Positions 7,468 to 16,600 are shown, numbered from the stretch's first letter. The stretch is DNA of 52,430 bases from Streptomyces scabichelini (GCF_011045015.1 NZ_JAAKZY010000058.1:1-52430); one strand, 5' to 3'. Made by a program: numbers and translations. The notes: generated from the sequence alone by a model not told the origin.

Positions 7468-8610
7468 ATGCGCCGTACCATCTTCACCGCGGAACACGAG
7501 CTGTTCCGGGGCACCGCCCGGACGTACTACCTGCGCGAATGCGCTCCGTACGCCGAGCAGTGGGAGCGCGATGGCCAGGTGAGCCGGGAGGCGTGGGCCG
7601 CCGCGGGCAAGGCCGGGCTCATCGGCTGGCAGTTCCCGGAGGAGTACGGCGGTCAGGGGCTGTGGGACTTCCGCTACAACGCCATCATGGCGGAGGAGAT
7701 GCACGCCACCAGCTCGGTCGGCATCGGCCTCGGGCTGCAGAACGACGTCATCCCGCCCTATCTGATGCACCTCACCACCCCGGGGCAGAAGGCGCGCTGG
7801 CTGCCCGGAGTGATCAGCGGCGAGACGATCTGCGCGCTCGCCCTCTCCGAGCCGGGAGCCGGATCCGACCTCAAGAACATCCGTACCACCGCCCGCCGCG
7901 AGGGCGACACGTGGGTGATCGACGGCTCCAAGACCTTCATCACCAACGGCATCCTCGCCGACCTGGTCATCGTGGCCTGCAAGACCGACCCGGACGCCGG
8001 ACACAAGGGCATCAGCCTGATCGTCGTCGAGCGCGGAACCGAAGGCTTCGAGCGGGGCCGCAAGCTCGACAAGGTCGGCATGAAGGCCCAGGACACCGCC
8101 GAACTCTTCTTCCATGGCGTCCGGGTCCCCGCCGGCAATCTCATCGGGCAGGAGGGGCGCGGCTTCTACCACATGATGGGCAACCTGCCGACCGAGCGGC
8201 TGGCCATCGCGGTCGCCGCGCTCGCCTCCGCCGAGCGGGCCTTCGAACTGGCCCTGGAGTACGCCAAGACCCGCACCGCCTTCGGCCGGCCCATCGGCGA
8301 GTTCCAGGCCAACCGCTTCGCCCTCGCCGACATCAAGGCCCAGCTCAACGTGGCCTGGGTCTATCTGGACGGCTGCATCATGGCGCTGGTCGAGGGCGAG
8401 CTGACGGCCGACGAGGCCGCCGCGGCCAAGTACTGGACCACCGAGACCGGCTGGCAGGTCATCGACCGCTGTATGCAGCTCTTCGGCGGCTACGGCTACG
8501 TCAATGAGTACGAGATCGCCCGCATCTGGCGGGACAGCCGGGTCCAGCGGGTGTTCGGCGGAACCTCGGAGATCATGCAGGAGATCATCGGGCGCTCGCT
8601 GGGACTGTGA
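7468..8610 (+). CDS. Acyl-CoA dehydrogenase (LCAD/IVD type)
   Basis: 380 residues from ATG at 7468, chosen for GGAG six bases upstream and because MRRTIFTAEHELFR is the usual N-terminus of this subfamily; GTG codons at 7450/7456 are possible but poorer. Motifs: LALSEPGAGSDL, FITNGILADLVIV, RTAFGRPIGEFQ and VFGGTSEIMQEIIG. The canonical Glu in the last motif is Gly, but Glu243 in PTERLAIAV is in the place of the catalytic Glu of long-chain and isovaleryl-CoA dehydrogenases, so the enzyme should be active. First gene of the plus operon running to 13355. Confidence 0.94.
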   Translation: MRRTIFTAEHELFRGTARTYYLRECAPYAEQWERDGQVSREAWAAAGKAGLIGWQFPEEYGGQGLWDFRYNAIMAEEMHATSSVGIGLGLQNDVIPPYLMHLTTPGQKARWLPGVISGETICALALSEPGAGSDLKNIRTTARREGDTWVIDGSKTFITNGILADLVIVACKTDPDAGHKGISLIVVERGTEGFERGRKLDKVGMKAQDTAELFFHGVRVPAGNLIGQEGRGFYHMMGNLPTERLAIAVAALASAERAFELALEYAKTRTAFGRPIGEFQANRFALADIKAQLNVAWVYLDGCIMALVEGELTADEAAAAKYWTTETGWQVIDRCMQLFGGYGYVNEYEIARIWRDSRVQRVFGGTSEIMQEIIGRSLGL

Positions 8611-8626
8611 GCACCTGGTGGATCCA

Positions 8627-8658
8627 TTGACTGTCTTGGATAAATAGGTTAGCTATTT
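8627..8658 (+). promoter_or_regulatory. Promoter with overlapping palindromic operator, upstream of ALDH
   Basis: A -35 TTGACT (8627-8632), 17-base spacer and -10 TAGCTA (8650-8655). The palindrome AAATAG-GTTAG-CTATTT (8642-8658) covers the -10, a layout suited to repression. It gives the ALDH-ligase-Ltp2-DUF35 genes an internal promoter after the dehydrogenase. Confidence 0.65.
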
Positions 8659-8692
8659 ACCCGAGATGCGGTGACGGCTCGAGGAGGCATCC

Positions 8693-10183
8693 GTGGTCAC
8701 GGTCGATGTGCAGTTGCACCAGGAGAGAGCCGAGCAGGACCTGCCGCTGCCGCGGCTCGTCATCGGCGGCAAGGACGTCACCGACACGAGCGGCGGACTC
8801 TACGAGCACCGGAACCCGGCGACCGGCCTGGTCCAGTCCCACATCCCGCTCGCGGGCCCCGCCGAGGTGGACCAGGCCGTGGCCGCCGCCCGGCAGGCCT
8901 TCGAGGTGTGGGGCACCATGCGCCCGGCCGAACGGCGCCGCCTGCTCACCCGCTTCGCGCAGTTGATCCGCGACCACATCGAGGACTTCGCGGCGATCTG
9001 CCCCCTGGAGAACGGCGTCTGCATAGGCGGCTGGGCCGAGAACGTGGGACCGCACGTCGCCGACTGGACCGAGTACTACGCCGGCTGGGCCGACAAGATC
9101 GAGGGCATGGTGGGCGCCGCCTACAGCCCGCACGAGAACGTCGAGTACACCATCGCCGAGCCGTACGGCGTCATCGGCCACATCATCACCTGGAACTCAC
9201 CCGCGCTCTCGCTGGCGATGAAGGTCCCGCCCTCGCTCGCCGCCGGCAACACCGTGGTCATCAAACCGGCCGAGAACACCCCGTTCTCCGCGCTGCTCTT
9301 CGCCGACCTTGCCCGCGAGGCGGGTATCCCCGACGGCGTCATCAACGTCGTCACCGGACTCGGCGACGCGGGCGAGGCCCTGGTCTCCCACCCCGGCATC
9401 GACAAGATCTCCTTCACCGGCGGGCCCGCCACCGCGCGCCGCATCATGGAGACCGCGGCCCGCAGCCTCAAGCCCGTCCTGTTCGAACTCGGCGGCAAGT
9501 CCGCCAACCTGCTCTTCGCCGACACCGACCTGGACAGCGTCGTCCCGTACTGCGCCGCCTTCGCCATGAGCAACACCGGCCAGGGCTGCGCGCTCCCGAC
9601 CCGGCTGCTGGTCGAGCGTTCCATCTATGACGAGGTCGTCGCGCGTGTGACCGGCGTCGTGGCGCATCTGCCCGTCGGCGATCCGCTCGAACCGACCACG
9701 TACATCGGCCCGTTGGTCAACGCCGTGGCCCGGGACCGGGTTCAGGACGTGATCGACAAGGCGATCGCCGGTGAGGCCGGCCGACTGGTGTACGGCGGGG
9801 AACGCATCGAGTCCGACGGGTACTTCGTGACCCCGACCGTGTTCGCCGACGTCGACAACCGCAGCGATCTGGCTCAGCAGGAGATCTTCGGTCCGGTCCT
9901 GGCCATCACCCCCTTCGACACGGAGGAGGAGGCGGTCGCGCTGGCCAACGACACCGAGTACGGACTGTCCGCCTACATCCAGTCCCGCGACATCGGGCGG
10001 GTCAACCGGCTCGTGCCGCGCCTCAAGGCCGGGACCGTCTACGTCAACCCCGGCCCCAACCCCATCACTTCGCCCGCGACGCCGTTCGGCGGCGTCGGCA
10101 TCAGCGGATTCGGCCGCGAGGGCGGCAGGGCAGGGCTGGAGGAGTTCATCAGCGTCAAGGGCGTCGGGATCAGCCGTGCCTGA
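8693..10183 (+). CDS. Aldehyde dehydrogenase (NAD(P)-dependent)
   Basis: 496 residues from GTG at 8693 with GAGGAGG five bases upstream. Cofactor-binding and catalytic motifs of the ALDH superfamily are intact: ITWNSPALSLAMKVPPSLAAGNTVVIKPAE, general base Glu265 in FELGGKSANL, catalytic Cys299 in NTGQGC, and EIFGPVLAI. It oxidises an aldehyde to the acid. In this operon it is followed after 40 bases by an acyl-CoA ligase, consistent with aldehyde to acid to acyl-CoA flow; the GMC alcohol oxidoreductase at 24743 could supply the aldehyde. Substrate is not readable from sequence. Confidence 0.94.
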   Translation: MVTVDVQLHQERAEQDLPLPRLVIGGKDVTDTSGGLYEHRNPATGLVQSHIPLAGPAEVDQAVAAARQAFEVWGTMRPAERRRLLTRFAQLIRDHIEDFAAICPLENGVCIGGWAENVGPHVADWTEYYAGWADKIEGMVGAAYSPHENVEYTIAEPYGVIGHIITWNSPALSLAMKVPPSLAAGNTVVIKPAENTPFSALLFADLAREAGIPDGVINVVTGLGDAGEALVSHPGIDKISFTGGPATARRIMETAARSLKPVLFELGGKSANLLFADTDLDSVVPYCAAFAMSNTGQGCALPTRLLVERSIYDEVVARVTGVVAHLPVGDPLEPTTYIGPLVNAVARDRVQDVIDKAIAGEAGRLVYGGERIESDGYFVTPTVFADVDNRSDLAQQEIFGPVLAITPFDTEEEAVALANDTEYGLSAYIQSRDIGRVNRLVPRLKAGTVYVNPGPNPITSPATPFGGVGISGFGREGGRAGLEEFISVKGVGISRA

Positions 10184-10223
10184 CGCCGTGCCTGACGGAG
10201 CCTCACATTCAGGAGTGAGTTCA

Positions 10224-11801
10224 GTGAATCACGCCCGTCGTCTGACCTTCGGCGATCTCATCCGTGAGCACCGCCGCTCATACCCCGACGCGATCGCCCT
10301 GGTCGACGGCGAAGTCCGGCTGACCTGGCCGGAGTTGGACGAGCGCACCAACCGGCTCGCCGACGCGCTCACCGTCGCCGGGGTCGGACCCGGCGACCGG
10401 ATCCTGTGGCTGGGCCAGAACTCGTTCCGGATCTGGGAGCTCCTCGGCGCCGCCGCGAAGACCGGCGCCATGGTCTGCCCCGGCTACTGGCGCTGGGCCG
10501 CCCCGGAGATGGCGTACGCGATCGAGGACTTCGACCCGCGCGTGATCGTCTGGCAGGACGAGGAGATCGGCGACACGGTCGCCAAGGCGCGGGCCGAACT
10601 GGGCAGCGACCACCGGGCGTTGTGGCTGCGCCACGATGCCGAGGGTGAGGGTGAGGGTACGTACGAATCCTTCCTCGCCACCGGTTCTCCCGAGGATCCT
10701 CAGATCGACGTGGACCCCGACTCCGCCCTCCTCGTCATCTACACCGCGGCGATCAGCGGGCGGCAGTCCGGCTCCATGCTCTCCCACCGCAATCTGCTCG
10801 CGATGGGCGCGAGCGCCGCCTGGATGGGCGACATCGGCCAGGAGACCGCCTTCCTGGGCGCCGGGCCCATGTTCCACATCGGCAACTACCAGTTCTGGGG
10901 CGTCCCCGCCTTCGTGCACGGCGGCAAGAACGTCGTCGTCCGCCGCGTGATCGCCGAGGAACTGCTCCCGCTGCTGGCCGCCGAGCGCTGCACACACGCG
11001 TATCTGATGCCCCCGACCATCGCGCAACTCGTCGCGCTCAACCGCGAAGCCGGCCACGACCTGTCCCACCTGCGAGCGAGCGTCGCCGCACCGGTGTGGG
11101 AGGGCACGGTGCCCACGGACACCAGCCGTTTCACCCGCAACGGCGGCGGCGAGGGCCGCGGCTACGGGCAGACCGAGGTGACCGGGTTCGCCGTCACCGG
11201 AGCCTATGGCGGGACGGGCGCGGGCAATGCGGGACGGCCGGGGCCGTTCACCGCCGTACGCATCCTTGACAGCGGTGGCAAGGAGTGCGCGGTCGGCGAG
11301 GCCGGCGAGATCTGCGTCCGCGGCGACCTCGTGCACCTCGGCTACTGGAACCGGCCCGAGATCAACGAAGAACGCTTCCGCTTCGGCTGGTGGCACACCA
11401 CGGACCTGGGGCGCCGGGAGGCGGACGGCACCATCAGCTTCCTCGGTACGACGACCCGCATGCTCAAGTCCGCCGCCGAGAACATCTTCCCCGCCGAGGT
11501 CGAGAACTGCATCGAGTCGCACCCCGCCGTCAAGGAGGCCGCCGTCATCGGCGTCCCGAACGAGCGCTGGGCCCAGGACGTCAAGGCCGTCGTCGTCCTG
11601 CGGGACGACACCGAGGTCACGGCCGAGGAGATCATCGAGCACTGCCGGGCCCGTATCGCCTCGTACAAGAAGCCCAAGACGGTGGAGTTCATCGACGCCC
11701 TGCCCCGCACCGGCGGCTACGCCAAGGACTACGACGCGCTCGACGCCCGGTTCGGCGGCGGAGGCTACCCCGGCGGCGACACACTGGGCGCGGGACGGTG
11801 A
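10224..11801 (+). CDS. AMP-binding acyl-CoA ligase-like protein with atypical core motifs
   Basis: 525 residues from GTG at 10224, preferred because AGGAG lies 8 bases upstream; the frame also contains a GTG at 10176 overlapping the ALDH end. ANL-superfamily features: GYGQTEVTG (A5), WWHTTDLGRREADG (A7), ENIFPAEVE (hinge region). The phosphate-binding A3 motif, normally like TSGTTGxPKG, reads TAAISGRQSGS and lacks the Lys. The A10 block reads LPRTGGYAKDYDALD instead of PRTxxGK. It may be an active divergent ligase or impaired in adenylation. In the operon it sits between ALDH and the Ltp2-like gene, which suggests acid activation. Confidence 0.85.
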   Translation: MNHARRLTFGDLIREHRRSYPDAIALVDGEVRLTWPELDERTNRLADALTVAGVGPGDRILWLGQNSFRIWELLGAAAKTGAMVCPGYWRWAAPEMAYAIEDFDPRVIVWQDEEIGDTVAKARAELGSDHRALWLRHDAEGEGEGTYESFLATGSPEDPQIDVDPDSALLVIYTAAISGRQSGSMLSHRNLLAMGASAAWMGDIGQETAFLGAGPMFHIGNYQFWGVPAFVHGGKNVVVRRVIAEELLPLLAAERCTHAYLMPPTIAQLVALNREAGHDLSHLRASVAAPVWEGTVPTDTSRFTRNGGGEGRGYGQTEVTGFAVTGAYGGTGAGNAGRPGPFTAVRILDSGGKECAVGEAGEICVRGDLVHLGYWNRPEINEERFRFGWWHTTDLGRREADGTISFLGTTTRMLKSAAENIFPAEVENCIESHPAVKEAAVIGVPNERWAQDVKAVVVLRDDTEVTAEEIIEHCRARIASYKKPKTVEFIDALPRTGGYAKDYDALDARFGGGGYPGGDTLGAGR

Positions 11802-11805
11802 CACC

Positions 11806-12957
11806 GTGACCGGCCGTCAGCCCGTCGTCGCGGGTGTGTACGCCACGGAGCAGGCCCTGTCCCTTCCTCATCGGGATGCCATGGACCTCGCCCTCGAAGC
11901 GGTGCGGGGTGCGGTGGCGGACGCCGGTCTGGAGCTGTCGGACATCGACGGGGCGCAGGTCGACTGGCCAGGACCCGGCGGCGTACCGGGCGAGGGCAGT
12001 TCCTGGGCCCGCATGCTGGGCCGGGACCTGCGCTGGACCAGCGACTCGATGCTCGACAACGCGGGCTCCCGGGGCCTGCTGAAGGCGGCGGCCGCCGTGC
12101 GCGCCGGGTTCGCGGACACCGTCGTGGTCGGCGGCTGCAAGCTGGTCTCGCGCGGCGTGGGACCGGTCGGCGCCGGCGTACCGCTGGAGTTCACCGACGT
12201 CTGGGGCAGCTATGTCGTCGCCCAGTTCGCGCTGGTGGCGGCCCGGCGCATGCACGAGTACGGCACCACCTCCCGCCAGCTCGCCGAGGTCGCCGCCACG
12301 ATCCGCAACAACGGCACCACCAACCCCGAGGCGATGATGTACGGGCGTGGCCCCTACACCGCCGACGACGTACTCGCCTCCCGCATGGTCGCCACCCCCT
12401 TCCACCTCCTGGACTGCTGCATCGTCGGCGAGGGCGGCGCCGCGCTCGTGGTCACCACCGCCGAACGGGCCCGCGACCTGCCGCACCCGCCGGTCGCCGT
12501 GCTCGGCGGCGCGATGGAGTACCACCAGGCCGCGTACGCCAATCCGGCGCTCCACCGCGAGGTGGGGATGCTAGGCCGCGACGCCGCCACACGCGCGTAC
12601 GCGATGGCCGGGATCGGCGCACACGACGTGGACGTCTTCTCCCTCTACGACCCCAACTCCTTCGAGATCATCCGGCAGTTGGAGGCCCTGGGGCTGTGCG
12701 GCGAGGGCGAGGGCGGGCCGCTGGCCGCGAGCGGGGCCATCGCCGTGGGGGGCAAGCATCCCGTCAACCCGGACGGCGGCTGTCTGTCGTACGCGTGGAA
12801 CGGCACCCAGCAGATGACGCTGAAAGTCGTCGAAGCGGTACGGCAGTTGCGCGGCACCGCCGTGCACCAGATCACGGACGCGGAGCTGGCCGTCGTCGGC
12901 AACGCCGGGTCAGGGGCGCAGCACTACGAGATGAGCGTGCTGGGGAGGACCCGATGA
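11806..12957 (+). CDS. Ltp2-like thiolase-fold protein (probable retro-aldolase subunit)
   Basis: 383 residues from GTG at 11806. Thiolase fold with LTP/SCP-x features (DNAGSRGLLKAAAAVRAG, VVGGCKL, GEGGAALVVTT). The N-terminal nucleophilic Cys of thiolases is absent, as in Ltp2 of Mycobacterium/Thermomonospora, which with a DUF35 partner cleaves a 17-hydroxy steroid side-chain CoA by retro-aldol reaction. Tyr239/Tyr244 and Tyr329 (GGCLSYAWNG) lie in places comparable to the tyrosines implicated in Ltp2; that equivalence is inferred. The stop overlaps the start of the DUF35 gene (ATGA), as expected for two subunits of one complex. Confidence 0.85.
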   Translation: MTGRQPVVAGVYATEQALSLPHRDAMDLALEAVRGAVADAGLELSDIDGAQVDWPGPGGVPGEGSSWARMLGRDLRWTSDSMLDNAGSRGLLKAAAAVRAGFADTVVVGGCKLVSRGVGPVGAGVPLEFTDVWGSYVVAQFALVAARRMHEYGTTSRQLAEVAATIRNNGTTNPEAMMYGRGPYTADDVLASRMVATPFHLLDCCIVGEGGAALVVTTAERARDLPHPPVAVLGGAMEYHQAAYANPALHREVGMLGRDAATRAYAMAGIGAHDVDVFSLYDPNSFEIIRQLEALGLCGEGEGGPLAASGAIAVGGKHPVNPDGGCLSYAWNGTQQMTLKVVEAVRQLRGTAVHQITDAELAVVGNAGSGAQHYEMSVLGRTR

Positions 12958-13355
12958 ACGGCAGGCCTGTTCCGGTGCCGACGGAGTTGTCGGAGCCGTT
13001 CTGGGCGGCGGCCCGGCGCGGCGAACTGGTCATCCCGTACTGCCCTTCCTGCGACCTGCGGTTCTTCGTGCCGGAGCCCGCATGCCCGGGATGCATGTCA
13101 CGGGACTGGCGCTATGAGCCGAGCGCGGGCCGGGGGACCGTCTACTCGGTGACGGTGGTGCACCGAGCGCCCGGTCCCGGCTTCGACACACCCTTCGCGC
13201 TCGCCGTGATCGACCTGGACGACGGCGGCACCCTGCTGTCCCATGTGGACGCCGGCGACCCGGACGGCGTCGTCATCGGCCTGCCCGTCCGCGTGGACTT
13301 CCGCCCCTTCACGGACGAGATCACCCTGCCTTATTTCGTACCGAACCTGCCCTGA
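12954..13355 (+). CDS. DUF35 zinc-ribbon/OB-fold protein
   Basis: 133 residues. An N-terminal rubredoxin-like zinc ribbon (YCPSCDLRFF ... ACPGCMSRDW, four Cys in two CxxC pairs) is followed by an OB-fold (GTVYSVTVVHRAP, FALAVIDLDDGG). Such DUF35 proteins form complexes with Ltp-type thiolases and supply the CoA binding surface. Start overlaps the Ltp2-like stop by four bases. Last gene of the plus operon; the conservon begins 95 bases downstream. Confidence 0.92.
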   Translation: MNGRPVPVPTELSEPFWAAARRGELVIPYCPSCDLRFFVPEPACPGCMSRDWRYEPSAGRGTVYSVTVVHRAPGPGFDTPFALAVIDLDDGGTLLSHVDAGDPDGVVIGLPVRVDFRPFTDEITLPYFVPNLP

Positions 13356-13410
13356 GCTGCCGCCGATCGCCATCGGGTCACATTTCAAACACCGAAAATC
13401 ACTAAGTGTA

Positions 13411-13438
13411 TTGAGATGACTCTTTTAGGCGATAGCAT
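13411..13438 (+). promoter_or_regulatory. Putative conservon promoter
   Basis: TTGAGA (13411-13416), 16-base spacer and TAGCAT (13433-13438) in a locally AT-rich stretch between the DUF35 stop and cvnA. A start of transcription near 13445 would leave almost no leader for the GTG at 13451, which slightly favours the GTG at 13502 as the true start of cvnA. Confidence 0.45.
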
Positions 13439-13450
13439 CTGCGCGTCATC

Positions 13451-16147
13451 GTGCGGGCCCATAGGAGCGGCCTGTCACTCCTAGCATCACTGGGGACCTC
13501 AGTGGCAGTGCATGCGCGTGCGTCAAAGAGGCAAGACCCTCAAGGCTTTACGGAGAAACCTCAAGGCCCTACGGAGAAAGTCGTCAGACGGCAGCTGTCC
13601 CTGCGGACGGTTCTGCTCATCCTCGCGCTGGTGCCGAGCGTGACCCTGCTCGCCCTCTGGGCGACGACCTCCGCGCAGTTGTACGGGGACTGGCGGCAGC
13701 AGAAGGAACGCAACGACGCGTCCACCCAGGCCGCACGTCCGATCATGGCCGCCTTCTTCAGCCTTCAGGAGGAACGACGGCTCAGCGGTGCGGCGCTGGC
13801 CGATCCGGGGGCCTACCGGACGGAGTTGCGCAAGCAGCGCCTGCGCACCGACGCGACGGTGAAGAGCGTCCAGGAACTGCCCGGCAGCGGGTGGAGCGCC
13901 CCGGACGACATTCGCCGCAACGTCGAAGAGGTCGGCAGGGATCTGCGCCAACTGGCCGACTACCGGGCCGGGGTGGACCAGCGGACCGCTTCCCAGCAGC
14001 AGACGTTCGACCGCTACACCGGCCTCATCTCCACCGACCTAGAGCTGTTCACCGTACTGAGCCATGTGGGTCTCGCCGAGATCGAGTACCTCGCCAAACC
14101 GGCCATCGACTCGGTCTGGGGCATGGAGATGATCTCGCGCGAGAACGCCCTGTTCACCCGCGGCTCGGTGACCGGACGACTCTCCGGCGCCGAGCGGGGC
14201 CAGCTGGCGGGATGGATCGGCGCCCAGCGGTTCATCTACGACAACAAGGTCGTGGCGCTCCTCCCCGATGACCAGGCCAAGCAGTACCAGGAGCTGATGG
14301 CGGGCGACACGTGGAAGGGGAAGACCTCGGTCGAGCAGGACGTGCTCCGCGGCGTCGCTTCCGGGTCCGGCTCGGACGCGTTCCCCGCCAAGCTCGGCAA
14401 GACGTGGAGCGCCGGTGTCGGAGAGATCACCGGGCGCCTCCAGGAACTCAACGCCGCCTACTCGACCACCCTGACCGCGGCCACGGACAGGGAGCTGGAG
14501 GCGATGGTGACGCGGCTGATCGCCGCGAGCGTGCTGGGTGCGGTGGCCGTGATCGTCGTCGTGCTGGTCAGCGCGCTGCTCACCCGTATGCTGCGCCGCC
14601 GGATCTTCGCCCTGCGGCAGGCCGCCCTGGATCTGCAGACCCGGATGCCGGACGTGGTCGACCGCATGCGGCGCGGAGAGCCCGTCGACCCGGACGCCGA
14701 ACTCCCGCCGATCCAGCACGGCCAGGACGAGCTCGGCCAGCTGGGACAGGCGCTCAACCAGGCCCGCCACAGCGCGCTGGACACCACGATGGCTCAGGTC
14801 GGACAGTTCCGCGGATTCGAGAAACTGCTCCAGCGCATCGCCCGCCGCACGCAGCTGCTCATCGGCCTCCAGATGAAGAAGCTCAGCGAGCTGGAGCGCC
14901 GGCACGAGGACCCGGAGGTCCTCGAGGGCCTCTTCGACCTCGACCATCTGACCGCCCGCCTGCGGCGATACGAGGAAAACCTGGTGATCCTCGGCGGCGG
15001 TCAGCCGCAGCGGCGCTGGCGCAAGCCCGTACTGGTACTTGATGTGCTCCGCTCGGCACAGAGCGAGGTGCAGGACTACCGGCGGATCCAGATCGAGGTC
15101 GAGGGCCAGGTCTGGCTGTCCGAGCGCGCGGTCGGCCTGGTGGTCCATGTGCTCGCCGAACTCATGGAGAACGCGGTGGGGTTCTCCAGGCCGCCGACCC
15201 CGGTGGAGGTGTACGCGGCCCGGGTGGGGCGCGGTCTCGCGGTGGAGATCGAGGACCGCGGCATAGGAATGACCGCCGAGGAGTACGAGGAGGCGAACCG
15301 GCTGATGGCCGAGCCGCCCCGTATGGACGTCATGTCGCACGCGGACGACGTCAGGCTCGGCCTCTATGTGGTCGCGCGGCTGACGCAGGTGCTGGGCATC
15401 CAGGTGGAGCTGCGGCCCTCGTCGTTCGGCGGCACCCGGGTGGTCGTGCTCATCCCCGTCGAACTCGTCGTCGAGAGTCCCGAGAGTTCCGAGAGCCCTG
15501 AAGGAACCGGGACAGGGACCGGGCCCGGGCCGGACCGCGCCGGCGTTTCCGTCTGGCCGACCCCGGACCTGGTGGTGGCGACCCTGCCGACCGCCGCGCA
15601 CGGGCCGGCCGCTGCGCACGGGCCACCCCCGCACGTCAGCCGTGCCGAGACGAGCCACGTCGGCGTGACCGGGTCCGCCGCCGCGGTCCGGAACGGGCCG
15701 TGGTTCGGGTCGCCGCCTCCTGCCGATGTGCAGGGCGGCCCACCGCCGGTGAACGCCCCGGAGATGGTCGAACCGCTGCCCAAACGAGTACGCATGGCCA
15801 GTCTGGTCGACGAACTGCGGGACCCGGCCGCGAGTGTGCGGGCACATCCGGCCGACGTGGGGACGGAGCGGACGGAGCACCGGCTGTCCGTGCCGCCGGC
15901 CCGCTCCGGTGCGACGATCGGCGCGTTCCAGCGTCAGTCCCGGATGGCCCGGCAGGGCGCTCTCCACGGAGAGCACGGCACCGGAGTCCACGGCCCGGGA
16001 GAGCACGGTCCCGGAGAGCACGGCCCCGGAGAAGACAGCGCCGAAGACCTCGGTGCACGAGGCCATGGTCCCGGCGGTCACGGCCCCGGCGGCCACGGCT
16101 CCACCGAAGTTCTGCCGCTCCAACGACGGATCCCTACGGAAGACTGA
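13451..16147 (+). CDS. cvnA: Conservon sensor histidine kinase-like protein CvnA
   Basis: Up to 898 residues; GTG at 13451 gives the longest form, GTG at 13502 (GGGGA five bases upstream) is an alternative. Transmembrane helices near residues 51-73 and 356-379 flank a large extracellular nitrate-sensor-like domain. Then follow a coiled linker, a dimerisation region (RIARRTQLLIGLQMKK, DLDHLTARLRRYEENL) and an HATPase domain with N-box ELMENAVGF and G-box EDRGIGM. The tail after about residue 660 is Pro/Gly-rich and ends in His-Gly repeats (GEHGP, GGHGP). In characterised conservons CvnA-D assemble at the membrane like a G-protein-coupled receptor complex. Confidence 0.92.
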   Translation: MRAHRSGLSLLASLGTSVAVHARASKRQDPQGFTEKPQGPTEKVVRRQLSLRTVLLILALVPSVTLLALWATTSAQLYGDWRQQKERNDASTQAARPIMAAFFSLQEERRLSGAALADPGAYRTELRKQRLRTDATVKSVQELPGSGWSAPDDIRRNVEEVGRDLRQLADYRAGVDQRTASQQQTFDRYTGLISTDLELFTVLSHVGLAEIEYLAKPAIDSVWGMEMISRENALFTRGSVTGRLSGAERGQLAGWIGAQRFIYDNKVVALLPDDQAKQYQELMAGDTWKGKTSVEQDVLRGVASGSGSDAFPAKLGKTWSAGVGEITGRLQELNAAYSTTLTAATDRELEAMVTRLIAASVLGAVAVIVVVLVSALLTRMLRRRIFALRQAALDLQTRMPDVVDRMRRGEPVDPDAELPPIQHGQDELGQLGQALNQARHSALDTTMAQVGQFRGFEKLLQRIARRTQLLIGLQMKKLSELERRHEDPEVLEGLFDLDHLTARLRRYEENLVILGGGQPQRRWRKPVLVLDVLRSAQSEVQDYRRIQIEVEGQVWLSERAVGLVVHVLAELMENAVGFSRPPTPVEVYAARVGRGLAVEIEDRGIGMTAEEYEEANRLMAEPPRMDVMSHADDVRLGLYVVARLTQVLGIQVELRPSSFGGTRVVVLIPVELVVESPESSESPEGTGTGTGPGPDRAGVSVWPTPDLVVATLPTAAHGPAAAHGPPPHVSRAETSHVGVTGSAAAVRNGPWFGSPPPADVQGGPPPVNAPEMVEPLPKRVRMASLVDELRDPAASVRAHPADVGTERTEHRLSVPPARSGATIGAFQRQSRMARQGALHGEHGTGVHGPGEHGPGEHGPGEDSAEDLGARGHGPGGHGPGGHGSTEVLPLQRRIPTED

Positions 16148-16150
16148 CCC

Positions 16151-16600
16151 ATGACACAGCGAACGACTCCCGCACAGCGGACGACGGCCACCCTTCAGGA
16201 CCTCGACTGGCTGCTGGACGGCCTCGTCGAACAGGTCCCCGGCACTCAGCACGCCATCGTGCTGTCCGACGACGGGCTGGTGGTCAGCCAGTCCCGCTCC
16301 ATCGCGCGGCGCGACGCCGAGCGGCTCGCCGCCGTGGCCACCGGCCAGCAGAGCCTGGCCCGGGGCGTCGGGACCCTGTTCGGCGGGGGTTCGGTGCACC
16401 AGGTGATCGTCGAGATGACCGACCTGTGGCTCTTCATCTCCGCCGCGGGCAGTGGCACCCACCTGGCCGTCGTGGCGTCTCAGGAGGTCGACGCCGAGCT
16501 GATGGCCGTGGCCATGCACCAGCTCATGCAGCAGGTGGGACGGCGACTGGGCGCCGAGGCGCGCCTCGGTCCCGCTCCCGAGGGCGGTGTACGTGAGTGA
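16151..16600 (+). CDS. cvnB: Roadblock/LC7 protein CvnB
   Basis: 149 residues. Roadblock/LC7 fold with the typical opening LDWLLDGLVEQVPGTQHAIVLSDDGLVVSQS and a central RLAAVATGQQSLARGVG. Proteins of this family are regulators (GAP or GEF-like partners) of small GTPases; here the GTPase is CvnD. ATG lies three bases after the cvnA stop, and its own stop overlaps the cvnC start, so the four genes are one operon. Confidence 0.95.
   Translation: MTQRTTPAQRTTATLQDLDWLLDGLVEQVPGTQHAIVLSDDGLVVSQSRSIARRDAERLAAVATGQQSLARGVGTLFGGGSVHQVIVEMTDLWLFISAAGSGTHLAVVASQEVDAELMAVAMHQLMQQVGRRLGAEARLGPAPEGGVRE

Noticed and set aside
14039..16519. An 826-codon open frame antisense to cvnA and cvnB
   Set aside because: No recognisable domain; the plus strand encodes a clear conservon. 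Shadow of codon bias.
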